Program-made: the position numbers and the translations under genes
Assembly: GCA_963921255.3 (NCBI GenBank)
Contig: CAWUEW020000003.1
Span: 1,116,001-1,180,000 of the forward strand
DNA: 64,000 nt
Reading direction: 5' to 3'
Origin: JANSYL01 sp963921255
GTDB lineage: Bacteria > Pseudomonadota > Alphaproteobacteria > Rhodobacterales > Rhodobacteraceae
Part shown: positions 8,404 through 16,923 of the stretch, in pieces
How positions within the stretch are numbered: position 1 is the stretch's first letter
Layout: every line of letters starts with the position of its first letter
The notes under the pieces: model-generated
The model's database searches: none
Seen by the model: the letters and a program-made list of their open reading frames with translations, nothing else
Told to the model about the DNA's origin: nothing

Positions 8404-10107
8404 TTATGCGACCGCCAGGCCTTCATCGCTCAGCCCGTCAAGGCGTGGCATCAGCGACAGAAGATCCTGCGTATACGGGTGTTGGGGATCGGCAAACAGC
8501 GCTTCGGTCTCCGCCACCTCCACCAGCTTTCCGTTCTTCATCACACCGACCCGATCACACATTTGGCGCACCACGGGCAGGTCGTGACTGATGAACAGCA
8601 TGGTCAGGTTCAGATGCTCCTGCAGGTCCTTCAGAATGTTCAGGATCTGCGCCTGGATGGACACATCAAGCGCGCTGGTCGGTTCATCGCAGATCAGAAA
8701 GCGCGGCTGTGTCGCCAACGCACGGGCGATGGAAATGCGTTGCCGTTGCCCGCCCGAGAACTCGTGGGGGTATTTCAGGCCGGCATCGGCCCCGAGCCCC
8801 ACCCGGTCCAACAATTCCGCAACCCGGTTCGACAGATCCTGCCCCGCCAGCAGCCCATGGTGCTTCGCGGGTTCGGCGACAATCGCGTCGACCCGCATGC
8901 GCGGGTTCAGACTGGAATAGGGATCCTGGAAAATCATCTGGATCTCACGGCGGTACCAATCGGGCACACCGCGCGTGCCGCTGGTGACATCCTGCCCTTC
9001 GAACAGAACCGTGCCGCCATCGACGGGATACAGCCCCGCGATCATGCGCGCGATGGTGGATTTGCCGGATCCGCTTTCGCCCACAAGCCCGAAGACTTCG
9101 CCCTGCTTGATGTCGAAGGCCGCGGTGTCGACCGCGGTGAAAAACTCGCGGTTCGACGGCAAAAGGGCCCGCTTCGAGATGAAGCGCTTCGTGACTCCCT
9201 GTGCCTGCACCAGCGGCGTGCCGCGTTCGGCCTGCGTCTCGGGCCAGTTGCGCGCCAGGTCCTCGATCTTGAACTCGGTTACCCGCCCCCCATAGCCAAT
9301 CAGGGGGAAGCGGTTGAGCTTCTTGGTGGGGCGCGGAACGGCGGCGATCAGGGATTTGGTGTAGGGATGTTCAGGGCGCCCCAGAACCTGCTCGGTCGGC
9401 CCGCTTTCCACGACCTTTCCCTGGTACATTACGGTGACCTTGTCGGTCGTATCCGCGATCACCCCCATGTCATGGGTGATCAGGATCACACCCACGTCCC
9501 GTTCCGTCGCAAGATCCTTGATCAGGTCGAGGATCTGCGCCTGGATCGACACGTCCAGCGCCGTCGTCGGCTCGTCCGCGATGATCACGTCCGGCTCCGA
9601 ACACAGCGCAAGCGCAATCACCACGCGCTGGCGCATGCCGCCCGAAAACTGGTGCGGGTACTGGTTGGCGCGCTCCGCCGGGTCGGGGATGCCAACGCGG
9701 TCGATCAGGTCAATGGCCCGGGCTTCGGCTTCGCTGTCGTTCAGGCCAAGATGGGCCTGGATGGTTTCGACAAGCTGCTGCTTGACGGTGAAAAGCGGGT
9801 TCAGCGAGGTCAGGGGATCCTGGAAGATCATGCTGATCTTCTTGCCGCGCAAGCTTTGCATGGCGGCGGCGTCAAGGCCCGAGATTTCGTCGCCACGGAA
9901 GCGGATCACGCCGTTGGTGATATGGCCCGGCCGGTCCAGAAGCCCCATGACCGCCGCGCCGATCGTGGATTTGCCGGCACCACTTTCGCCGACCAGCCCG
10001 TGTATCTGGCCATGTTCAACCGTCAGGTTGGCCTTGTCGACCGCCACAAAGGTTTGACGACGGGTCGGGAATTCGACCGTGAGGTTCTCGATCTCCAGTA
10101 GGGCCAT
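8404..10107 (-). CDS. ABC transporter double ATPase (DppD-DppF fusion type)
   Basis: The 567-residue protein starts at ATG 10107 (MALLEIENL), chosen because GGAGG lies 7 bases upstream; the longer open frame has no good site. Domain one has Walker A GESGAGKST at 40-48, signature FSGGMRQR and IIADEPTTALDVS; domain two has GESGSGKST, FSGGQRQR and LICDEPTSALDVS. Both domains therefore look fully active, unlike the variant in the first operon. It is the last gene of the second transporter operon, 46 bases after a tiny membrane protein gene, and energises the DppB/DppC pair at 10343-12275. Confidence 0.92.
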   Translation of the reverse strand: MALLEIENLTVEFPTRRQTFVAVDKANLTVEHGQIHGLVGESGAGKSTIGAAVMGLLDRPGHITNGVIRFRGDEISGLDAAAMQSLRGKKISMIFQDPLTSLNPLFTVKQQLVETIQAHLGLNDSEAEARAIDLIDRVGIPDPAERANQYPHQFSGGMRQRVVIALALCSEPDVIIADEPTTALDVSIQAQILDLIKDLATERDVGVILITHDMGVIADTTDKVTVMYQGKVVESGPTEQVLGRPEHPYTKSLIAAVPRPTKKLNRFPLIGYGGRVTEFKIEDLARNWPETQAERGTPLVQAQGVTKRFISKRALLPSNREFFTAVDTAAFDIKQGEVFGLVGESGSGKSTIARMIAGLYPVDGGTVLFEGQDVTSGTRGVPDWYRREIQMIFQDPYSSLNPRMRVDAIVAEPAKHHGLLAGQDLSNRVAELLDRVGLGADAGLKYPHEFSGGQRQRISIARALATQPRFLICDEPTSALDVSIQAQILNILKDLQEHLNLTMLFISHDLPVVRQMCDRVGVMKNGKLVEVAETEALFADPQHPYTQDLLSLMPRLDGLSDEGLAVA

Positions 10108-10153
10108 GCTCAGACCTCCGCCTCTGCTGCCGACAGGCAAGGTTGAACCAGCA

Positions 10154-10324
10154 TCACGGCCAGACGAGGCCAAACACGAACAGCGCGACGAACCCGGTCG
10201 CACCAAAAACCAGGAATTGCCTGCGCCGTTCCAGCCGCGCGAAGGGGGTGAAAATCACCAGCCCGTAGTAGATGCCGCAGACCAACGCGATCTGCAGAAC
10301 GACGCGCACCCAGTCGATATCCAT
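10154..10324 (-). CDS. Small two-helix membrane protein within the transporter operon
   Basis: This 56-codon frame runs from ATG 10324 to TGA 10154, with AAGGTGAG just upstream as a ribosome site and the preceding dppC-type stop only 18 bases away. The product starts MDIDWVRVVLQIALVCGIYY, has a basic loop (RLERRRQFL) and a second hydrophobic stretch (GATGFVALFVFGLVW), ending soon after. Two helices around a positive loop predict an N-out/C-out hairpin. I do not recognise a family. Its place between permease and ATPase genes suggests an accessory subunit or regulator of the transporter, as small membrane peptides often are; this is inference. Confidence 0.7.
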   Translation of the reverse strand: MDIDWVRVVLQIALVCGIYYGLVIFTPFARLERRRQFLVFGATGFVALFVFGLVWP

Positions 10325-10342
10325 ATCTCACCTTCATCTGTG

Positions 10343-11308
10343 TCACCGCAGCCTCGGGTTCAGCGCGTCGCGCAGCCAATCGCCCAATAGGTTGACCGAC
10401 AGAGCCAACGCCAAAAGCGTGCAGGCCGGGAAGAACAGGATCCACCACTCGCCCGAGAACAGGAAGCCTTGGCCAATGCGGATCAGGGTGCCGAGCGACG
10501 GCTCCGTCGGGGGCGCGCCCACGCCCAGGAAGCTGAGCGTCGCTTCCGCGATGATCGCCAAAGCCAGTGAAATCGTGGCAATCACCAGAACCGGCGAGAG
10601 GACATTGGGCAGGATGTGCCGCAGCATGATCGCGAAGGAGGACCGCCCGATCAGGCGGGCGGCTTGCACATACTCCTTGGACTTTTCCACCAGCGTCGCC
10701 CCACGCACCACACGCGCGAACTGTACCCAATCGCTCAGGCCGATGGCCAGGATCAGAACCCAGATTGCCACCTGATCCCGGTACTCAATGGGGGTGATCC
10801 CCTTTGCGATCCCGAAGATCAGCATCGCCACCAGGATCGACGGGAAGGTCAGCTGCACATCGGCGACGCGCATGATGATGGTTTCGGTCCAGCCACCGAT
10901 ATAGCCGGCCAAAAGGCCAAGTGAGATGCCCAGAACCATGGCAAAGGCCACCGCCGCAAACCCCACGAACAGCGAGATCCGAAGGCCATACAGGATGGTC
11001 GAAAACACGTCGCGCCCCTGGTCATCGGTGCCAAGCCAGAAGGTTTCCCCGGTGAACATGTTGGCTTCGTTCGGCGGGGTGAACCCGTTCATCAGGTTCA
11101 GGGTCGCGGGATTGAACGGATCGTGCGGGGCGATCAGCGGCGCGAACACGGCCGACAGGATCAGCAATGCCGTCACGAAGGCCGAGATCATCGCCACGGG
11201 CGAGCGGCGGAAAGAATAGGCCAGATCGCTGTCCCATGCCATCGCAAGGCGGGACCGGGGACTGGGGGGCGCCGGGGTCGGGCTGACGGTTTCGGGCGTG
11301 TCGGTCAT
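10343..11308 (-). CDS. ABC transporter permease, DppC type
   Basis: The 321-residue protein has a Pro-rich cytoplasmic N-terminus, a first helix, the periplasmic HDPFNPATLN segment and the FWLGTDDQGRDVFST motif typical of DppC proteins, then five helices with the EAA loop near KEYVQAARLIGRSS. A GAGGAG site lies upstream of ATG 11308, and the gene starts four bases after the dppB-type stop. It belongs to the same operon as the binding protein at 13419-14966. Confidence 0.92.
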   Translation of the reverse strand: MTDTPETVSPTPAPPSPRSRLAMAWDSDLAYSFRRSPVAMISAFVTALLILSAVFAPLIAPHDPFNPATLNLMNGFTPPNEANMFTGETFWLGTDDQGRDVFSTILYGLRISLFVGFAAVAFAMVLGISLGLLAGYIGGWTETIIMRVADVQLTFPSILVAMLIFGIAKGITPIEYRDQVAIWVLILAIGLSDWVQFARVVRGATLVEKSKEYVQAARLIGRSSFAIMLRHILPNVLSPVLVIATISLALAIIAEATLSFLGVGAPPTEPSLGTLIRIGQGFLFSGEWWILFFPACTLLALALSVNLLGDWLRDALNPRLR

Positions 11309-11312
11309 GGCC

Positions 11313-12275
11313 TTAGCTCCTCAACCTTGGGTCAATTGCGACATAGAGCAGATCGACGATCAGATTGATCCCGACGAACATCACCGAGATCAGCATCAGG
11401 TACGCCGCCATCACCGGGATATCGACGAACTGGATGGCGTTGATGAACAGCAGGCCAACGCCCGGCCATTGGAACACGGTTTCGGTGATGATGGCGAAAG
11501 CAATGATCGAGCCCAATTGCAGACCGGTCACCGTGATTACCGGCACCAGCGTGTTCTTCAACGCGTGGCGGAAATTGATCGCTTTCTCCTGCAGGCCCCG
11601 CGCACGGGCAAACCGGATGTAATCCTGCCGCAGCACCTCAAGCATCTCGGATCGCACAAGCCGCATGATCAGTGTCATCTGATACAGCCCAAGCGTGATC
11701 GATGGCAGGATCAGCGCCACAAGACCCGAGCCTGTCAGGAACCCTGTGGTCCACCCTCCGATTTCCACCACATCGCCACGCCCGAAACTGGGCAGCAGCG
11801 ACAGTTCAACCGAGAACACGTAGATCAGCAGAATGCCGATCAGGAAGGTTGGCAACGAAACCCCGATCAAGCTGAGCGTCATGATCGCATTGGCCGCGAA
11901 CCCGTCGCGCCGGATGGCGGTGAACACCCCCAGAATGATGCCGCCACCCATGGCGAAGATGCCGGACACGATCGCCAGTTCCAGTGTCGCGGGCAGGCGT
12001 TCGGCAATGATCTCCGCCACAGGCCGCCCCTGCCGATAGGAAATGCCGAGGTCGCCCTGAACGGCGCGGACCAGGAAATCCCAGTACTGAATGAAGAAGG
12101 GCTTGTTCAGACCCAGTTGTTCGCGCAGGCGCTCGATGTCCTGCATCGTGCGCTCTTGTCCCAACATCGTATCGATCGGGTCGCCGACGAACCGGAACAT
12201 CGCAAACGCGACGAGTCCGACCACAAGCAGGACCAAAACGGATTGGAACACGCGCCTTATGATATAGCTGAGCAT
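11313..12275 (-). CDS. ABC transporter permease, DppB type
   Basis: The 320-residue protein begins MLSYIIRRVFQSVLVLLVV, the standard DppB start, followed by the conserved periplasmic DPIDTMLGQE and LGLNKPFFIQYWDFL segments and five more helices. The GISYRQGRPVAEIIAERLPATLELA stretch and the EAA loop QDYIRFARARGLQE are family hallmarks. It pairs with the DppC-type product downstream. A 71-base gap separates it from the glutathione-transferase-like gene upstream. Confidence 0.92.
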   Translation of the reverse strand: MLSYIIRRVFQSVLVLLVVGLVAFAMFRFVGDPIDTMLGQERTMQDIERLREQLGLNKPFFIQYWDFLVRAVQGDLGISYRQGRPVAEIIAERLPATLELAIVSGIFAMGGGIILGVFTAIRRDGFAANAIMTLSLIGVSLPTFLIGILLIYVFSVELSLLPSFGRGDVVEIGGWTTGFLTGSGLVALILPSITLGLYQMTLIMRLVRSEMLEVLRQDYIRFARARGLQEKAINFRHALKNTLVPVITVTGLQLGSIIAFAIITETVFQWPGVGLLFINAIQFVDIPVMAAYLMLISVMFVGINLIVDLLYVAIDPRLRS

Positions 12276-12346
12276 GAGCCTGGCTTCCCTGTTCGCATCA
12301 TACGGTGCTGCACCGGTGTGCGGTCGGGGTCAAGGCCCCGACCTGA

Positions 12347-13285
12347 CTATCCGCGTCCATGGGGCAAGTTCCAGTTGATGATCGGACCGGCGGGCACAAT
12401 CCCAAGCGGATTTCGCAGCTCGGATGGTGAAAAATACCCCGCTTTGTAAATCTCGAAATCCACGGTCTCTGCCAAGCCCGGCATCTGGAAGATCTCGCGC
12501 GCGTAGGCCCAAAGGTTGGGGTAATCGGACAACCGGCGGATGTTGCACTTGAACGCGTAGTGGTAGGCGACGTCGAACCGCGCAAGTGTCGGGAACAAGC
12601 GAATGTCGGCTTCGGTGAACTGGTCCCCGCACAGATAGCGGTCGCGCGCTAGAACCGCCTCGATTTCATCGAGCGTTTCGAACACCTCGGCCACCGCGGT
12701 GTCGTAGGCCGCCTGGGTGCGCGCGAACCCTGCGCGGTAGACGCCGTTGTTGACCCGCGCATAGATCTTGGCGTTCCAGGCGTCGATCTGATCGTGCAGG
12801 TCCGTCGGCGCAAAATCCGGTCCGTCAAACGCATCGTTCAGCATGCGCACGATGTCGGCGCTTTCGTTTGACACGGCCCGGCCCAATGTCTTGTCCCACA
12901 ACAATGGCACGGTGATGCGGCCCGTGTAGGGGGTTTTGTCCTGCGTATAGGCCTGGTGCAGCGCAGTGATCCCAAGAACGGGGTCGGCAAAAGCGCCGGA
13001 CTCGTCAAACACCCAACCATCGGGCGTCCGGCGGGGCCGCGCATATGCGACCGATATGTCGTCCTGCAGCCCCTTCAGAACGCGCATCAAAAGCGCGCGA
13101 TGCGCCCAAGGGCAGTTCCACGCGGCGTAGAGGTGGTATCGACCCGCGTCGGCGGGATGATCGCTTGAGCCATCGGCGGTGATCCAGTTGCGAATGGTGG
13201 ATTTCGCCCTCTGAAAGGCGCCATCCAGAACCGTATCGGGCCCGGGGTCGTCCTGATGGTAGACGCCTTCGATCATCACACCCAT
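12347..13285 (-). CDS. Glutathionyl-hydroquinone reductase-like protein (YqjG/Xi-class GST)
   Basis: The 312-residue protein has the catalytic motif AAWNCPWAHR with Cys58, the mark of the YqjG/ECM4 group, which use glutathione to reduce glutathionyl-hydroquinones. The C-terminal all-helical domain contains RYLCGDQFTEADIRLFPTLARFD, the typical GST-C segment. ATG 13285 was chosen because AAGAAGG lies 6-10 bases upstream. Odd context: it sits between the binding-protein gene and the permease genes of a peptide-type ABC operon. That placement may mean the imported compound is a glutathione conjugate or is processed by glutathione chemistry; a simple chance insertion is possible. Confidence 0.88.
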   Translation of the reverse strand: MGVMIEGVYHQDDPGPDTVLDGAFQRAKSTIRNWITADGSSDHPADAGRYHLYAAWNCPWAHRALLMRVLKGLQDDISVAYARPRRTPDGWVFDESGAFADPVLGITALHQAYTQDKTPYTGRITVPLLWDKTLGRAVSNESADIVRMLNDAFDGPDFAPTDLHDQIDAWNAKIYARVNNGVYRAGFARTQAAYDTAVAEVFETLDEIEAVLARDRYLCGDQFTEADIRLFPTLARFDVAYHYAFKCNIRRLSDYPNLWAYAREIFQMPGLAETVDFEIYKAGYFSPSELRNPLGIVPAGPIINWNLPHGRG

Positions 13286-13329
13286 GGGTTTGACCTTCTT
13301 TCTATTTCGGTGGTCCGTGCCGGAAACGG

Positions 13330-13358
13330 AAAGGGCGGTCTGAGTGGGACCGCCCTTT
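13330..13358 (-). terminator. Hairpin after the binding-protein gene
   Basis: An 11-bp stem (AAAGGGCGGTC with GACCGCCCTTT, 7-base loop) lies 60 bases beyond the stop of the minus-strand binding-protein gene. Short T groups follow on the minus strand. In this position it probably gives partial termination, so that the binding protein is made in excess of the downstream membrane components. Confidence 0.7.
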
Positions 13359-13418
13359 CTGGTTGTCAACGCCGCCTCGTGCGCCGTCCTGTGGACGCCA
13401 GCACGGGGTGCGGGCGCA

Positions 13419-14966
13419 TTACTCCATCGTCACCCAACGCAGGATGAAGAAGTTGTCCGGGCGCTGCGTCAGCTCGACACCGTCGCGCACGCCCCACAGC
13501 AGCGGCTGCACATACATCGGCACGTAGACCATATCGTCCTGAATGATTGCGGCGGCTTCATCCAGCATGGCCTGGCGGGCGCCCTCGTCGATCTCGGACT
13601 GGATCATCGGAAGCATCTCGTCGATGCGGGCGTTCGAGTAGCCGCCAAAGTTCCAGGTGCCCAGGCGTTCGCCATTGGTGTGCACGAGGAAACGGATCGG
13701 GTGCTCGGCATCGAACGTGCCCGGCGACCAGCCAAGCAGGTACATGTCGAAGTTGTCGGCCCGCAGTTCCGGCCAGTAGTTCGACACCGGCATGGCATCC
13801 AGCGTCACCTCGAGCCCGATCTGAGCCAGCATCGACACCACGGCCTGGCAGACCGCTTCGTCGTTGAGATAGCGGTCATTCGGGCAGGACAGGGTGAAGG
13901 CGAACCCGTCCGGGTAGCCGGCTTCGGCCAGCAGGGCGCGGGCACCGTCCAGATCATAGGCCAGGCGCGCGTCATTCGCGGCCGAGAAGCCCCGCATGGC
14001 CGGGCTGACCAACTGGCTGGCCGGTTCGGCCGAGCCACGCATGATCGTCTGCAGGATGGCCGGCACGTTCACCGCATGGGCCACGGCCTGGCGGACGCGC
14101 ACATCCGAGAACGGATTGTCCGCGCCATTGCGCAGCGTCGCGTGATCATGGGCGAACCCCAACATGATCACACGGGCTTCGATCCCGCGGATGACGCTGG
14201 TGCCATCATTGCCGTCGATGCGTTCGGCATCCTGGACCGGAACCGGGTTGATCATGTCGATCTCACCCGACAGCAGGGCGGCCACGGCGGTCGCAGCGTT
14301 CTGGATCGGGGTGAACACCGCTTCGGTCACGTTGTGCTCGACCTCGCCCCACCAGCCGTCATACGGCACCAAGGTGGTTTGCAAATCGGGCTGACGCTCG
14401 GACAACATGAACGGGCCGGTGCCATTCACGTTCAGCGTGGCGTAGTTTTCGCTGTCCCGGGCCGGGCGGGTCGCCTCGTTTGCGGCGGCCCAACCGCTGT
14501 CCATGATCATCCAGTTCGCGATGGAATCCGGGAAGATCGGCTGCGGCGAGGTCGTGAGGATGTCGACGGTGTAATCGTCCACCATCACGACATCGGAGAC
14601 CGGCGCGAACCAGCTGCTGACATCGGATTCTTCGGACGAGGCACGCTCGTACGAGAACACCACATCTTCGGCGGTGAAGTCTGATCCGTCATGGAAGGTC
14701 ACGCCCTCACGCAAGGTGAAGCGCCAGCCTTCGCCTTCGCCAATCGGTTCCCATCCCGTGGCCAGCGACGGCTCAATGGCCATATCGCGGCCGCGGCGGA
14801 CCAAGCCCTCGTAGACATTGTTCAAGAATCCCAGAACCGGCGCCGACGAGACGGCGTGCGGGTCCATGGTTTGTGGGTCAGTGGTCGAGGACCAACGGAA
14901 GGTCTCGGCCATGGCAGGCATGGCAAGCGCCCCCGCGAGGGCGGTGGCAAGCAAGTATCGGGTCAT
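13419..14966 (-). CDS. Periplasmic substrate-binding protein of peptide ABC transporter (SBP family 5)
   Basis: The 515-residue protein starts at ATG 14966 (MTRYLLATALAGALAMPAMAE), a clear Sec signal peptide with an AMA cleavage site, preceded by GAGGGA. Family-5 features include TMDPHAVSSAPVLGFLNNVYEGL near the N-terminus, VTFHDGSDFTAEDVVFSYER, and NGTGPFMLSE. It has the CPNDRYLNDEAVCQAVV stretch shared with the orphan binding protein at 19073-20659, so the two are paralogues. It is the first gene of the operon running to 8404. Ligand unknown: family 5 binds peptides, glutathione, opines, nickel chelates and sugars. Confidence 0.93.
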   Translation of the reverse strand: MTRYLLATALAGALAMPAMAETFRWSSTTDPQTMDPHAVSSAPVLGFLNNVYEGLVRRGRDMAIEPSLATGWEPIGEGEGWRFTLREGVTFHDGSDFTAEDVVFSYERASSEESDVSSWFAPVSDVVMVDDYTVDILTTSPQPIFPDSIANWMIMDSGWAAANEATRPARDSENYATLNVNGTGPFMLSERQPDLQTTLVPYDGWWGEVEHNVTEAVFTPIQNAATAVAALLSGEIDMINPVPVQDAERIDGNDGTSVIRGIEARVIMLGFAHDHATLRNGADNPFSDVRVRQAVAHAVNVPAILQTIMRGSAEPASQLVSPAMRGFSAANDARLAYDLDGARALLAEAGYPDGFAFTLSCPNDRYLNDEAVCQAVVSMLAQIGLEVTLDAMPVSNYWPELRADNFDMYLLGWSPGTFDAEHPIRFLVHTNGERLGTWNFGGYSNARIDEMLPMIQSEIDEGARQAMLDEAAAIIQDDMVYVPMYVQPLLWGVRDGVELTQRPDNFFILRWVTME

Positions 14967-15134
14967 ATCGTGTTTTTCCCTCGGGTTCCCAGGTTGGATC
15001 GTGCGGGCCCCGGTCAACGCCGCACACTGTGCGGCACCCTGACGCAGATGGGTGGGCCCTGTAAATGGAAAAGCCCATCACGGTGCCGTGAGCAGCCGCA
15101 CAGGTTTCCGGCGTCTCTGTGCGAATTTGGAGGG

Positions 15135-16076
15135 CTAGCCCCAGATCAGATGTGTCACGTGATAGAAGACGGGGGCTGCGAAAATGACGCTGTCGAGTTG
15201 ATCCAGGAACCCACCCTGACCCGGGATCAGATGCGACCAATCCTTGACGCCTTTGTCGCGCTTGATGGCCGCGAAGACGAGGTTGCCGAACATCCCGGCC
15301 ACCCAGGCGAGGACAGCCATCAACGCCGCCCCGAGCAGACCAAACGGCGTCAACCAGCTCAGGACAGCCCCGACAAAGGCCGCAAAGGCCGCGCCGCACA
15401 GGACGCCCTCCACCGTCTTCGGAGAGAGGTCCGCGGCGATCCGCCTGCGCCCGATCCGGCGTCCGGCGAAGTATTCCACGAGGTCGCCAAGTTGAACGAC
15501 CATCACCAGGAACACGATAAGAAGCACGGCCCGTTCGGCGGACGCCGGCATCTCGGCGTTCATCAGGGCCGGAACATGGCTGATGCAGTAGACGCAAATC
15601 ATCAGCCCCCACTGCGTTTCGGCCACACGCACAAGGAACCGATTTGCATCCCCGCGCAGCGCCGCGACAATCGGAAGAAGCAGGAACGCATAGACAGGAA
15701 TGAAGACCGTAAACAGGCTGGTCCATCCCAACCCCACGAACAGGTACTGCAGCGGAAGAATGACGAAGAACCCAAGGGCCAGGGACAAATGATCGGCCTG
15801 CCGCTTATAGGCAAAGGTCAGAAACTCGCGCAGGGCCGCGAAGCTGGCGAAGGCAAACAGTAGCAAAATGCCGACCTGACCGCTGATGACGGCGATGGCG
15901 AACAGGATCACCATTGCCCACCAGGAATGGACCCGGGTGACAAATGTCTCGACCACGGGGTTGGTTTGTCCGGCGGGACTGCGACCGCGCAACACTTCGC
16001 CCAGGACGGTGAAGCCCGCAAGGATCACAAGGACGCCGGTCGACAGAAGAAGGATGTCAAAGGTGGTGTCACTCAT
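15135..16076 (-). CDS. CdsA-like phosphatidate cytidylyltransferase
   Basis: A 313-residue, multi-helix membrane protein. The C-terminal IKRDKGVKDW..IPGQGGFLDQLDS segment corresponds to the CdsA signature. Against the published signature (SxxKR.xxxKDxxxxxPxHGGxxDRxD), three usual residues differ: Ser to Ala before KR, His to Gln in PGHGG, Arg to Gln before LD. The acidic residues expected to bind Mg remain. Start ATG 16076 overlaps the stop of the acyltransferase gene by four bases (ATGA), so the pair is translationally coupled and probably acts in sequence: lyso-PA to PA to CDP-diacylglycerol. The departures suggest a secondary paralogue rather than the housekeeping enzyme. Confidence 0.85.
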   Translation of the reverse strand: MSDTTFDILLLSTGVLVILAGFTVLGEVLRGRSPAGQTNPVVETFVTRVHSWWAMVILFAIAVISGQVGILLLFAFASFAALREFLTFAYKRQADHLSLALGFFVILPLQYLFVGLGWTSLFTVFIPVYAFLLLPIVAALRGDANRFLVRVAETQWGLMICVYCISHVPALMNAEMPASAERAVLLIVFLVMVVQLGDLVEYFAGRRIGRRRIAADLSPKTVEGVLCGAAFAAFVGAVLSWLTPFGLLGAALMAVLAWVAGMFGNLVFAAIKRDKGVKDWSHLIPGQGGFLDQLDSVIFAAPVFYHVTHLIWG

Positions 16077-16738
16077 GGCTCGGCGTCCGGTTTGGGCGGT
16101 GCCAGATCGACAAGCGCCGACGCGGCGCGCGACAGGAACGCATCCTTGTCTTCGCCGTCCGCAACGTGCAGCGGGGCGCCAAAGGTTACGGTGCAAATCA
16201 GGGGCAGGGGAATGACCTCTCCCTTGGGCATGATTTCATTCAGGTTGGCGATCCATGTCGGAACCAGATCGACCTCCGGAAAAGCCTTGCCCAAATTGTA
16301 GAGACCGGCCCGGAACGGCAGCAGCGGATCATCCGTCATGTTGCGGTTGCCTTCAGGAAAGATGATCAGCGACGATCCGTCCTCGAGTGCTGCCAGAATG
16401 TTTTCAAGCGGGTCTTCCGTCCGGGCCTCGGGGCGTCGATCGACCAGCACGCAGTTGAACACTTCGGGTCCGACAAAGGCCCGAAGCCGGTTCTTGAGCC
16501 AATAGTCCGCCGCGGCCACGGGGCGTGTCTGTTGCCGCAACGTGCGGGGCAAGACGGCCCAGATCATGGGCATATCCGCGTTCGACACATGGTTGGCAAA
16601 GTAGACGCGTTGCTTTGGGATCGGCTCGATTCCGCGCCAGTCCGCGCGAACGGCCGTGATGAAACGTGCCACGAAAACAAGCACATGCCCAACAACGCGG
16701 GCTGCCAATCGGCGCAGAGGTCCGTGGGTCTGCGTCAT
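16073..16738 (-). CDS. 1-acyl-sn-glycerol-3-phosphate acyltransferase, PlsC-like
   Basis: The 221-residue protein has an N-terminal hydrophobic stretch (RVVGHVLVFVARFITAV), the catalytic HX4D box as NHVSNADMPMIW, and the acyl-acceptor motif FPEGNR. It should acylate lysophosphatidate or a related lysolipid at the inner membrane. It is coupled to the CdsA-like gene downstream. The upstream 185-base gap to the divergent ldh gene contains a hairpin at 16784-16822. Confidence 0.85.
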   Translation of the reverse strand: MTQTHGPLRRLAARVVGHVLVFVARFITAVRADWRGIEPIPKQRVYFANHVSNADMPMIWAVLPRTLRQQTRPVAAADYWLKNRLRAFVGPEVFNCVLVDRRPEARTEDPLENILAALEDGSSLIIFPEGNRNMTDDPLLPFRAGLYNLGKAFPEVDLVPTWIANLNEIMPKGEVIPLPLICTVTFGAPLHVADGEDKDAFLSRAASALVDLAPPKPDAEP

Positions 16739-16783
16739 GTCAGCAAAGGAAGGCCAGCGCGCGTCATCTTGGCATGTGACGTT

Positions 16784-16822
16784 GGGGCAGCCGCGCCGTC
16801 AAGAGGCGGACCGCGCTGCCCC
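16784..16822. other. Hairpin in the plsC-ldh divergent intergenic region
   Basis: GGGGCAG (16784-16790) pairs with CTGCCCC (16816-16822) and CGCG with CGCG inside, leaving one bulged C. It lies between two divergent starts, so it could belong to the leader of either gene. I see no convincing promoter boxes. Confidence 0.4.
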
Positions 16823-16923
16823 GCAGCCTGGCCTTTTCGTCAGGTACGCCACTCGCCTTAAACGGTTCCATTTGAAATCAAACTCGCCTACGACTGACGT
16901 GAACTCCAGACAAAGAGGCAGAC

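Noticed and set aside
8479..10101. 540-codon plus-strand open frame
   Set aside because: Antisense to the second double ATPase, where both nucleotide-binding domains are plain.
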